Assembly: GCA_015680685.1 (NCBI GenBank)
Contig: MNCI01012628.1
Span: forward strand, 1,628,652-1,692,651
DNA: 64,000 nt
Reading direction: 5' to 3'
Origin: Gnetum montanum
Lineage: Eukaryota; Streptophyta; Gnetopsida; Gnetales; Gnetaceae
The notes under the pieces were generated by a model. That model searched no databases. It had not been told where the DNA came from and saw nothing but the letters and a program-made list of their open reading frames with translations. The translations under genes were made by a program, and so were the position numbers. Position 1 is the first letter of the stretch, and every line of letters starts with the position of its first letter. This document shows, piece by piece, positions 22,007 through 32,909 of the stretch.

Positions 22007-23428
22007 TACTATCTGTTGCAAACGAGTCAAGTAAACAGTGTTGGTTTGATGAGTCATATGGGATGAGGCTTTTGCTCGAGTACATGACTGTTGAAGTTGT
22101 GATCTCATAGTAATGTGGATTTTCAAGCACAGGAACTTTCAAGGAAACTGATCACTGATCTTTCAGTCGTGAAAGAACCTTTGATCTTCAAAATTTCTAC
22201 AATGTCTGGAGTCACTTAAACATCTGATGCTATAAAAGTCAGTGCAATGTGCTATTATTTTGTTGAGCCTAAATCATTGCATGCAAAAGATTTGTAGGAG
22301 GCCCAAGATGTATGTATACGCCCGTAATCTGATTTGGAACATCTATTGAATATAGCAAATTGCTTAATTAATTTTCGTGAGTTTCATGGTTATATAAGAT
22401 TTTTGCTTTCTTTGGTATGTTTGGGGTTTCAAATATTTCCACTGTGTCATTCATCTAAATTTAGTATTGAAAATCCTTTAATGTTTGTTTTGCCTAAAAG
22501 GCTAATAACGAATTGGCTTCAATACTGATGGAAACAGAGAGTGAATGAGAAATAGGAATGTTCCAAGAATGAGTCTGTAAACTTGGAACGAGCTTGACAG
22601 ATGTTCCAACGTTTCAGGAACATTTCAGTGCTTCCATTAATGTTGGAAGCCCTTTGCTACACTCTGCATGCACTGCTGGTTGTTGGGGGAGCTGTTGCTT
22701 TTGCATTTTTCAATTTTCACCCTTTTCCATATTTCATAGCTATCTGACTGTTTAAGGGAGTTCTTTCTCTGCTTGGAACCATGCTCTGGCTGCTAGCAGC
22801 GTACTTTCCCAGATTCTCTTGTTTAGTGTTGGTTTAATAACAATTAAGAAAGTGATAGAAATGATATGATACTGTAATTGCTAGAGTTTTTCCTAACGTT
22901 GGAGTATGTAAATTGATTTTGCATTCTCCGTAGACACCAATCCCTAGCTTAGTACTGTTTTTAATTATTTTTCTTTTTTCTTTTTGTTGATGTCACCTTC
23001 CATATGCCTCCTTCCTATAAAAAAGCCCTCAGGTTCCAGTTCCCAGCTCGGGAAATATAGGTTATAATGCAATCATAATTTCTTGTGGAGCTGAATTTTT
23101 GAAGAAAATTAAACATTCATAGGAGAATATCAAGCAACACAGAAATAAGTTTTTCATTGTAATTAAACATTCATAAGAAAGCTGAAGAATTAGTGAGTTG
23201 AAGTGTAGCTTGCAGTACTGCGAGTCATTGATTTAAGATGAGGCATGTTCTTTGAAATATCTTATTTGAAGTCATTAGGTTGATAAGGGCCAAAGGAGTA
23301 TGCCCTTGGAAATATATGATCAAGATATGGTGTTTTAGTGAATTCAAGGGGTGTTGGAATGTTGGAATGGCAACTAAGTGGTAAGTAGATATAATGAAAG
23401 CCAATGTTGGTTGGTGAGTCAATCTATG
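22007..23428. other. 3' flank of the OB-fold gene; no further gene recognised
   Basis: A normal-looking low-copy flank. A few GAA/TTC half-site pairs at 22557-22625 resemble heat-shock elements but have no gene beside them. Confidence 0.45.
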
Positions 23429-23548
23429 TGTGGTGGGGTTGGTGGATTCTAAAAAACAAAAAGAATAATAATAATAAATAATAAAGTTTGTGGTGGGGTT
23501 GGTGGATCCTAGAAAACAAAAAGAATAATAATAATAAAATCCATAGTA
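23429..23548. repeat. 60-bp tandem duplication
   Basis: TGTGGTGGGGTTGGTGGAT starts at 23429 and 23489. Both units continue through CTA.AAAACAAAAAGAATAA and an ATA-rich end, with only a few differences. Confidence 0.9.
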
Positions 23549-23564
23549 CATCAAATCATTGAAG

Positions 23565-23800
23565 AGAGTCTTAAAAACACAAAAAGCCTAATGGTTTTGG
23601 AGATGCTTTTTCAGGATTTATCTATGCAACCAATCCTAAAAAACCTTCCCTCTTAAGTAGAAAAAGGATTATGCTTTGCCCTTATATTGGTTTTCATTTC
23701 TTACTAAAGGGTTCTTATAAATAGAAGGGGAAAACTCTTTTTAAAGAAAAGTTAAAAGCTTTCCATCCTTTAGCCTTCAAACCAAAAAGAAATTAATTAT
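23565..23800 (+). repeat. Dispersed repeat, copy 1 (relative at 46570-46860)
   Basis: It shares collinear blocks with 46570-46860: CCTAATGGTTTT, GATGCTTTTT.AG, CCAATCCTAAAAAACCT, TTACTAAAGGGTTC and AAAAAGAAATTAAT, in the same orientation. It is non-coding and its family is unknown; it may be part of an LTR. Confidence 0.7.
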
Positions 23801-23949
23801 TCATCTTTCATTGGGAGCTTTCTTGCCATTCATAATTAAAGCGGTGTTTAGACATAATTAGACATTCATAATACATAATTAGACATTCATAATGACAACT
23901 AAGCTGTGTAAGTAGATATAACAAAAGCCAATCCCTTTCCTTTGATTTA

Positions 23950-24165
23950 AAAGTTAAGGTACATGTTGGTGAAAATGATGAGACTATAGTATTTGGTAAA
24001 ATAAAGCAGAATGTTAGCTTTTTCAAAAGCCTATTTTTACATCATGAGAAGGAAAATTTAAGGTGCATGTTAGTGAAAATGAGGAGGCTATGATATTTGA
24101 TAAAATGAAGGAGAAGGTTAGCTTTCTCAAAGCCTATGTTTACATAATGGGAAGGGAACACAGTG
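23950..24165 (+). repeat. ~110-bp tandem duplication, third copy at 28455-28530
   Basis: A block running from TTAAGGT.CATGTT.GTGAAAA to TTTACAT.ATG is present twice in tandem (23955-24060 and 24060-24165). A shorter third copy with AAGGTTAGCTTTCTTTAAAA and TTTACATAATGGGA lies just beyond the right LTR of the neighbouring element (28455-28530). Confidence 0.65.
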
Positions 24166-24239
24166 GCAAGTAGATATAATAGAAATTAAAGAGTCGATGT
24201 GAGTCCATCTAATTTGAAATTTGAGATATGTTAGGTTAT

Positions 24240-24858
24240 TGTTGAAAATTTGATATGTTCTACCAAGCTTAACATGTTAGTTTATGTCTATATTTAGTCA
24301 CACTGTGAACTTTACTATACACCATCTAAATAATGAGGTATTAGTCTAGGGGCAAGACTCTTGATTTGGAAACTAAGTCATGGTTTCAATTCTTAGGGAC
24401 AATACTGAGTTATAAAGTTCTATGTGGACTATATATCTTAGCGTGTACTTATGTTTCAATTATTTCAGATTCCAACACCAACAACACATCCCACCACCAA
24501 GTTAGTTATGTTTAATCAAGTCTATTAACTAATAATAAGTAATCATTATGTCTATTCATTTTTTTGACATGCTTGTTTCATTATAAATCTATAAGTGATG
24601 ATCTTGGTCCAATAACAATGTACAATATAATAGAACAACAACAATGTATAATATAATGTACAACACAGTATTTATATTATAACAAAGATACTTGGTTACT
24701 TTATTCTTCTCTGTTACTTTTTAGTTTATGTTCTTATATTTGATGTGTATAAAACCATGAACTTATTTTATGTTTAGTGCACATTTATCTAAATCACAAT
24801 AGTCATCAAATTATTTCTATTATATCCTAACTTGATTAACATCACAAAAACTTTAACA
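24240..24858 (+). repeat. Left LTR of the unassigned element
   Basis: Matches 27973-28453 over its whole length (for example TTAGTTATGTTTAATCAAGT, and CTTGGTTACTTTATTCTTCT), apart from the insert at 24338-24482. Confidence 0.75.
24338..24482 (+). repeat. tRNA-derived SINE-like insertion (candidate)
   Basis: It is absent from the partner LTR. It reads GGTATTAGTCTAGGGGCAAG...GGTTTCAATTCTTAGGG, resembling A- and B-box regions of plant SINEs, followed by ~75 bases ending CAGATTCCAACACC. That tail recurs near 5096-5139 and 5223-5280. Clear target duplications and a poly(A)/(T) end were not found, so an LTR fragment is the alternative. Confidence 0.4.
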
Positions 24859-25330
24859 TGCTATTGAAGTAGGTTTTGATGGCTCTAAATTACCATCATG
24901 AAGTGCTCACAATGCTGCAGTCCTTAGGCACATTTAATTTGATAATAAGTATAAAAATCAATCCTAAAATTTCATTTTACACATTGCAAACATATGGCAA
25001 AAACTACAAAGAGAGAGCACCCAAAACAACAACCTTTGCTACTCAAAAACTCTCATTTAGTTTACATTTCTTCTTCATTTTAGTTTGTAAGTATTGTTTT
25101 TTGAATTTACATTGAAAATCTCGCAGTCTTTTATTAGAAAATGAAAAGAAGACAATGTTTCACGATTTTGTTGTTTTTCTAGTTGAATCAATTTTCTTCT
25201 TAAGTTCTTAATTGATTTCAAGGTTATAGAATCATGCGTAATGAATTAAAATCAATGTGCACAACATTTTTGCATTTCGAATTTGAATTTCAAAAAAAGC
25301 ACTAGTTTTTCTCGATCATTGTTTATCAAA

Positions 25331-25790
25331 ATGGATCACAATGCTAGAGGCTATGGACAACACAAGGGGTCTTCAAAGAGGAAGTGTGATCAATTCAACC
25401 CATCACCAACATCCTCAAAGCATATTGAAAGTGAAACATCATCATCATTGCCACCACAACTATTAGCACTGCAACCACATAGTTATCGTGGTAATCCTCA
25501 CAATGAACCCTCCAATTCCAAAGCCATCACCAAGAAAGCCAAATTGCATTCATTAATGGCCTCACATTATGAGGCAATAATCATCAAGCAAACTTTGACC
25601 TACTTCTATTCAAGGAGGAGTACATCAAATATTTGGAACCTAATGTTAGTGTTTAGTATCATTATTATGATTTGACATTGGCTACAAAGTTGGTGAAGGC
25701 TCGCCACAATGCAAAATTAAAGAGATTAGGATGACCACTATTTGCAGAGTTTGCAATGCAAAGGAATGATGTGGTGGTCGACAACTTCAT
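25331..25790 (+). pseudogene. Unassigned ORF, N-terminal part
   Basis: The likely start is the ATG at 25331 (MDHNARGYGQHKGSSKRK). A basic, Ser/Pro-rich head is followed, after a frameshift near 25600, by FKEEYIKYLEPNVSV, then DLTLATKLVKARHNAKLKRLG and PLFAEFAMQRNDVVVDNFIK. It continues in broken form to about 26100. I recognise no catalytic motif, zinc knuckle or gag signature. The layout (basic head, globular middle, coiled-coil end in the next entry) suggests a nucleic-acid-binding structural protein, but this is inference. Confidence 0.5.
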
Positions 25791-26418
25791 CAAGACTTAC
25801 AACAATAATTGCTTCATTTATTAATCTAGAAATACCTAGAGGTTTTCCAAAATTTGAAAGAGGTTCATGTAGTTCTATTCTTAGATAATTAAAAAAAATA
25901 TGCTTTGAGGAGGTAATGTTCCCTCTACACCAGCTACTAGAATGTTTTGTTAGTGAATCTAAATGGGAAAAGGGTTGCACCATAGCCACTGCTGAAGATG
26001 CCATACTCTGGTATGATAGATATCATTTCTTGTCATGTTGTAGTTAAGGATTGGAAAATTTGATTTCTTAGCCTTTGTTGAGTCTACTCTATGTCGTGGA
26101 AAAGGAAGGAAATTGTGTGGACTAGCTGTTAATTTTGAAGATGGAGATAGGGGATAGGCTATCATACTACACAATGTATGCTCCTCATTTCGCCTATGGC
26201 TACCTTCTTCCCACTTTTGTCAAGGTGTTCAATAACTTTAATCTTATGATCTTACCGTGGTGGTAAAAAGTAAGAATAAACAGTTTGTTTCATAGTTGTT
26301 TTTAGAATCCTTCTTCAAACCAGAGTAGACCACCACAACGATTCATGAAATAAAGTAGTCTGCTAATGTTCAGTTTGAGGGATGTAGTAAGATTGAGTTT
26401 GATTACTCTCCTCCATCC

Positions 26419-27300
26419 ATGGTGCATGCAGTAATGCAGCACTACAATTTTAAGAATAAGATCATTCATTTAAAGACAACCATAAATTTCTTTAAGGCAT
26501 TAGTGGAGAAAAGTTCCATGAAGGAAATATTAAATAATAAAGCTGCCTGGAATGATTTTGGGGATTTGAATATAGATGACTTTCCAACAGTGATCAAAGA
26601 CATGGTGAATAAAGACCTTAGTTGTCTCTTTGAAAGTAAACTCCATTATGGCTAGTTATTATTTCAAAGTAGAAGCTTATAGTGCAATGCTAAGGAATAA
26701 TAAGATTGTGTTTTAAGTTGCTTTAGTATAGAATAAAGCATTGAACAAAGATATAACATCTACATATGAAGCAAAAGAGAAATATGCCAAAGCATTTATA
26801 AAATACAAGGGAGAGGTTGAATGTGCACTAAAGCTATCAAAGAAATAGTCACAAGAATTAATTACATTAAAACAAATAACACCATGGGCTCAAGCACAGA
26901 AGCCAAGCTAACAACAAGATTCAAGAAGTTGACAGTGCAAAACATGGAGTTAGAGAGGGATAAGTTGATAATGCATAATAAGACCTCTAAACTCTAAGAG
27001 AAAATTGGTAATCTCTTGAACCATGTGAAGGATCTTACTCTACAGAAGAATGATTTAATAAAGACCTTTAACATAGAGAGAAAGAAGCTAGAAGCCATGG
27101 TGAGTAGTTTACAGGAACATATTGTTACTAATAGTTTCATAGCCCATTATGTGAAGTTATTAAACTTTTCCTCAAGTAAGGGTTATGAACTTCAGTCTAG
27201 TTCCACTATGATGCCACCATCACTCTCAATTTTTTTTAGTATGGTTCAAGTGAAAGTTCAAAAGAATTTTATCAAATCAAAGATAAAAGAGCCAACCTAG
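26419..27300 (+). pseudogene. Unassigned ORF, C-terminal coiled-coil part
   Basis: Two open stretches in the same frame (26419-26655 and 27016-27300), bridged by readable sequence in a shifted frame (26645-26880), give a long Lys/Glu/Leu-rich region: YEAKEKYAKAFIKYKGEVE, NMELERDKLIMHNKTSKL and DLIKTFNIERKKLEAMVSS. It is heptad-like throughout and ends at TAG about 670 bases before the right LTR. It probably formed the C-terminal half of the protein starting at 25331. Confidence 0.5.
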
Positions 27301-27960
27301 GATGTTCGACAATCTCCTCCAAGTGCTCCTACTATTCCAAGAGCCCACAATGAAGGATTTAGCTAAAGAAAACAAGAATCATCAGCCAATATTTTTGATA
27401 ATCTTATGAATGCAAATATAAACACTTTTATTCATTGATTATCTTTGTTATTTATTTTTTAGTTTTAATCCTAACCTCTCTTATTAGATGGTTAAATTAA
27501 TTACTTTTTAATTTACCATGATAGCATATATTTCTTTTCTACAGTTTACAAATTAGTTATATTATAATATATTTTGAATGAGGTATTTACCCCTAAGATC
27601 TCTAGTTATTTTCCCTTGCATTTCAGGAATTGTTTAACAATGACCTAAATAAGTTGCAACATTCACTTAGGAAAGAAACATTGCTTACCACCATATTTTA
27701 TTCACTCTTATTTGCTTTACTAGTTAGATAATTTTTTGGTAATTCTCATAGCTCAAGGTGCTCATTTTTGAAATGCAATTTTATCTCAAAATTCAACTCA
27801 AGAGTGTTACTCCATGCCATTTGTAATGTTTATGAATATCTAATTTTTGTAGTTTTGTGGAGACTAGTCAAGATGTAGTGATCTTTTACACGTCATATAT
27901 TTAAAGTCATGGATTTGGTTATAGATAACTAAGTAGCATTATTCTTAACTCCATGCTAAG

Positions 27961-27972
27961 CTTAAGGGGTGG
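27961..27972 (+). promoter_or_regulatory. Polypurine tract of the unassigned element
   Basis: CTTAAGGGGTGG abuts the LTR start TGTTGAAG. It fixes the plus orientation. Confidence 0.6.
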
Positions 27973-28453
27973 TGTTGAAGACTTGATGTGTTCTAACAAG
28001 CCTAACATGCTAGTTTATGTTTATATTTAGTCACATCTTGAACTTTAGTATACACCATCACAATGTACAACATTATCTATAGTGTTTTGTAGTATGTAGC
28101 AAGTTAGTTATGTTTAATCAAGTCTATTAACTAATAGTAAATAATTATTGTGTTTGTTCATTCTCTAGAGGTGACTATTCCATAATAATTATATAAGTGA
28201 TGATCCTGGTCCAACAATAATGTATAGTATAAGAGAACAATAACAATGTACAACATAGTATTTATATTATAATAGATATACTTGGTTACTTTATTCTTCT
28301 TTGTTACTTTTTAGTTTATGTTCTTATGTTTGACATGTATAACTTCAAGGATTTATTTTATATCATGATGCATGTTTATCTCAATCATAGTAGTCATAAA
28401 ATTCCGTCTATTATATCCTAGACCTAGTGACTAACATCACAAAAACTTCAATA
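27973..28453 (+). repeat. Right LTR of the unassigned element
   Basis: Collinear with 24240-24858 without the SINE-like insert. It ends ...ACTTCAATA where the left copy ends ...CTTTAACA. Confidence 0.75.
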
Positions 28454-28458
28454 GCTAT

Positions 28459-30752
28459 GGTATCTAGTAAAGTGAACCAAAGAAGGTTAGCTTTCTTTAA
28501 AAACTATGTTTACATAATGGGATAGGTATTACAAATAGAGAGGCCACTTGACTTGGAAACATAATAGGTAAGAGAAAAATCATAGAAATTTATCATGGAA
28601 CATAATATGGAAGAGCATAATAGGAAAGAGAAGGAAAAACCATTTATTATAGAAACTAATGAAAGAATGCTAGTTATTATGAAGCAGGCATGAATAATAA
28701 GAGTGAGTTTTAAATGGGAAGGATGAACCACTTTATGGTGAGAATTATGGAAAGAGAAGTAGTTTACTAGTTATACAAGTGTAGGAGGTACATGTAAGAT
28801 AAGAGGCTTTTACCAATTTAAGTATTCTTTCATAGAATAGTTTATAAACATGGTAGTAATTTATCAAAAGTTTCTAAGAAATTAGATGATTACACATAAA
28901 AGTAAAGGGTTCAGATGACCTTTAATTTTACTAACTTAAACACCATCAATATGTAGATCTTACGATGTTAACACATATCTTTGTTAGGATTGTTTTATAA
29001 TTTTTCTCATAAATTACATATTGTAGCATTGATTTTACTTGCTATGTATGAATAAATCAATGCTATGTATGAACAAATCGAGTTTTCTCCATGCATTCAA
29101 GAATTAATCTCAATTATTGCATTGGATTTTACACAAATGTATTTTCTATATAGTTTCACATGGTTTCTTTATTCTTAATTAGTCCTTCATCTAAGAACTC
29201 TTCACTAAAACTACTCTAGTTGAATGACATTTTACATTCCTTCTAAGAATTTACTTTAGTTTTTCAACTCTCTTGATTGGAAATCTCACTCTTCTAATAC
29301 TTGGTTCTTTAAGTCATAGATTAATGTTATGAACATTTGCGTATTTTGATTTTTCATATTAATGCATTTGCCACTCTTTTGGCAAGATGTCTTCGCTGCT
29401 TAATCTCCTCCACGAACAATCTTCTTAATCATTCATTTCTTTTATGACTAATCTTAATCTAACAAACTTTTTAATATTTTTAGTTTTGTTGATTCTTGTT
29501 TGTGTTTGTCCATCTTCATAGGTGTTTTATTTTTCTTGGGTCTTCTTTCATATAGATATATTAGGTTGTTCTTGTGTACATGTATATGTACATGTCTAAG
29601 TTCATGTCCATCTATCTTGAGTCATGTATGGTTCTTGATTCTTTTCGAATGATGTATCCATTGGTGTGTCCATTATGTCTCTTAACAATTGTTTGTTAAC
29701 ACATAAGATCATCTTTGAGATTAAATATTAATATTATTAAGAGTTACTTTCTAATACTTCCTTTCTTAAGGATGGCATTTTGTGAATGAGTGGGTTGATT
29801 CCATCATGTTTTTTTCCTCATTCGATCTAGATATGTCATGAATTAAAGGGAATACATGTTGGTCAAACATGAGTAGGATAAAATTTGCGAAACATCTCTC
29901 CTTTACTGACAAGGAATCATGTAAATAAAAACAATTTAAGAGACCAAAATGCAATATAGCTTTAGTAAACAACAAATTATACCATAGTTTATGATTGTTT
30001 AGTTATCTTATTAAGAGATCAAAGAAGCTAAATTTTGGAATGACACCATTGAAAAAAAAGGATACTTCTTTAAGAGGTTGCTCAAAAATGATTTTTGGAA
30101 TTGTGAAAAATAATTTGGATATTAGTTATTTAGCAATTTTTATATAATGCTTTGTTACTTGCTATTCAATGGTTAATGGGTTTGCTATCTTCACAAATAC
30201 CTTTAGAAGTCTTAAAGTTCTTCATTTGTTCATTATTATGTATTATAATCATATGTAACCATGCATGTTTTGTCCTCACAATTATGATTGTCATGATTGA
30301 ATATGCATAAATGCATATTACTAATTAAAACCTATTAATGTATTAATTTATTCATTAACTTGAATTTGTTATAAAGAGTCATGTGCTTGTAATTACAACT
30401 ACTTTGCTTTATTGGTTTCTCCTAAGTTAAATAGCAAGGGATTCTGATTCTTGCATTTATGAATGTATAAATTATTTTGGAAGATATGTAGGTAAATTAG
30501 AGTCATGTTTTGTTTTTTCACTTAACCATGGTCATTACCATAAAGTTCCTATTATCATGATTTTAACTATAACACATTTTTCCTAAATGATAACACCCTC
30601 TAATCTAGGTTGGACTAGCAAGGTATTACATAAGGGTTAATCAATGAGACAAGCTACAAGCATACCACCTTTATAGTTAAACTAGGTTCGAAAGTGAGAT
30701 AGCCAAATTTAAAACTCATTTAAGAAGATAATACTATTGGTTAGCATTAATT
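28459..30752. other. No gene recognised
   Basis: Apart from the short repeat at 28459-28530 this is AT-rich sequence with only short open frames. I could not place any retroelement domain with confidence. Confidence 0.4.
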
Positions 30753-31336
30753 CAAAGTGTGACATCCCGTCCTTCGATGTCATGGTAAACATCAAATATA
30801 TGATATATTAGACATTATGCATAAGAAGACATCATACCAAATGCAAAATATATGTGATATTTGACATTATGTATAAAGAAAATAATAGGAAAATGCAAAA
30901 AGAGAAATAAAAGAATGCTTTATTAATATGGAATAGTGTATCCGGATTATGCTCTGAGAGTGTTCCTTGGGGTTTTCTTTCTTTGGCATCTATTCCTTAG
31001 AGGCAATCCAGCACTGCCACCACAGTTAGGCCTATAACCCAGCTAGAAGGAATGGCCAGTCCACTTCCTGTCTCGCTTCACCTAGCTTCCCATGACTTGC
31101 TTGTACTAGCTCTGCCACTACACGTTGGCATGACCTCTAACCCTAAGTATAAATGTCTTAGGTCAAACCTCCAAAGGTTACCTTAAGAGACACACCTGTT
31201 ATTACAATGCATCCTTTCAAGTCTTAATCACAACTACCCTTTTGGGTCTTGTTAAGATAAGAATAGCACTTGTTATGAAAAGACACCATCTTCATTAGGT
31301 AGCAACATCATTTGGGAATGGGGATGTGACACAAAG
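30753..31336. mobile_element. Solo LTR (LTR 30758-31331, target duplication caaag)
   Basis: The ends are TGTGACATCCC and GGGGATGTGACA, a near-perfect 11-base terminal inversion, flanked by caaag at 30753-30757 and 31332-31336. It is 574 bases long, non-coding and GC-richer than its surroundings. TG...CA ends with 5-base duplications fit a gypsy-type LTR. Orientation is not settled, and no other copy occurs in the window. Confidence 0.85.
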
Positions 31337-31894
31337 AGCATAATACATTAATATAATTTAACAACTATAATAAACCCTAATCACAAGATTAACTTATTCC
31401 TATAATAAAATGTGCATAAATAATGTGACTGGAAATATATAATTAAACTACTATCCAAGATACTAAGAAGTTAATGTTAACAAAAATAACTTATAGATAT
31501 ATAGATATTAAGAGCAATAAAACAATCCATGATTGTATCCATTAAATTTAGTTATCCAATAACAATGCTTTCAAGTTACAACAATGAATAGGTTACAAGA
31601 AATATTCATAACAATAAGGGTTATCCTAATCAAACAAAAATGTCAATACCATTTTATGCTTTAGCCAAACTACATATCACCATGAGCTCTAGCTACTCTA
31701 GCTCTTCATGATAAAGAGGAAGAAATGTCAATCTACACGAATGAGTAAGGATAAGCTATAAAAGTTGCCTAATTAACTTGGTAACAAGCATCATGGAGCT
31801 AGAATCTGTCACACTAAAGGATAATTATCTTGCATAACATGTTAACATTTATGTATATAATGCATCATGTCATCAATCAAGCACAAACATCAAA
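31337..31894. other. No gene recognised
   Basis: AT-rich stretch between the solo LTR and the 13-kb element; nothing identified. Confidence 0.4.
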
Positions 31895-31899
31895 CATAG

Positions 31900-32775
31900 T
31901 GATGATTCATCATATTTAGACATGCTACATCGATGGGAATGGATTAGCGCAGCCCTATCAATGCATGGTCAAATGCATTGACATTGATGTAGGAAGTGCC
32001 TATATAAATGTGCTCATCACCTACCTTTATGACACTTGGAAATCATAGCATGGCCAAGTTCTTGCAGTTTCTCATTCCTAGAGTTAGAATATTTTCCCTT
32101 TGAGTCTCCATAGTGTGAATTTAAGAGATTATTCGGTGCTTTATTTGAGTGCCTATGTACCTGAATGCATTAGCATGAATGACAATAAAGTTGAGATTTG
32201 CTACATTCATTACAACACTTAGAATAGTTTACTCTTTACATTTAACACTTTACCTTTCATGCAATTGACATTTATGGCTTTGAATAATTAATGCAATTAA
32301 CCATAAATACATAAGTATGACCACTTCAAGCATAACATATTATAGTTGGTAATCCTAGTAGTGGATATTTGGTACACCCCATAATAGCCACTTGGTAACC
32401 CAGTAGTGTTAATATGAGTTTACAATGTGTATAGCAAGTAGGAATGGTTACTCTACGTTAGGATAGTTAGTTACTAGATTAGTTGATTACTTAGATAGTT
32501 AATTGTTAAATCTTCATCTATTTATCTATCTATTAGAATAAATATATATTAAAAATACTTATAAAAATATACATCATGTGTCTAAACTCACATTTAGTCA
32601 TACATATAGATAATACACAAGTGTGAATTAAGAAGACAATGATCGTACAACTCCATGATTCACTCTTTATGACTATATGCTAACTTAGGAGGCTGAGTCC
32701 ATGGAATTAGACCAGATCACTAGTGAATGCTTGTGATTCATATGGTTGGGTGTAGGGGATACCCACCGCTCATCA
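31900..32775 (+). repeat. 5' LTR of the Tat/Athila-type element
   Basis: TGATGATTC...CGCTCATCA, 876 bases. TATA (TATATAAA) is at 32001-32008. It ends with the conserved block TTCATATGGTTGGGTGTAGG. Confidence 0.9.
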
Positions 32776-32776
32776 T

Positions 32777-32794
32777 TGGTGCCATTGCTGGGGA
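32777..32794 (+). promoter_or_regulatory. Primer-binding site, tRNA-Asp type, decayed
   Basis: TGGTGCCATTGCTGGGGA starts two bases after the LTR. Tat/Athila elements use TGGCGCCGTTGCCGGGGA, complementary to tRNA-Asp. All differences are C-to-T or G-to-A changes, and they fall in the CpG pairs of the original. Confidence 0.85.
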
Positions 32795-32909
32795 CTTGGT
32801 TTAGCTAAGTGCATTGATTATAAGTAGACTCTAAATTTATATAAAAGGTTGTAAAGATAAGACAACAATGATCCACTCTCATCTAAATAGGGAAAATAAT
32901 TAAAGAATT

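Larger units (their letters stand above)
24235..28458 (+). mobile_element. Non-autonomous LTR element with an unassigned coding region (24240-28453)
   Basis: Two direct LTRs (24240-24858 and 27973-28453) flank 3.1 kb. Support for an LTR element is the TGTTGAA... start, the purine tract CTTAAGGGGTGG directly before the second LTR, near-matching target 5-mers gttat (24235-24239) and gctat (28454-28458), and a decayed iMet-like primer site (TGCTATTGAAG) after the first LTR. The interior carries plus-strand coding remnants (25331-27300) that do not look like gag, protease, RT or integrase. The left LTR is longer because of a SINE-like insert. Confidence 0.65.

Noticed and set aside
22557-22625. 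GAA/TTC repeats resembling heat-shock elements
   Set aside because: Spacing is only partly right and no gene or LTR promoter lies downstream.
24240-28453. Tandem segmental duplication instead of an LTR element
   Set aside because: The polypurine tract, TG start and near-matching target 5-mers fit an LTR element better, and the outer block order (repeat-LTR...LTR-repeat) is not that of a tandem duplication.
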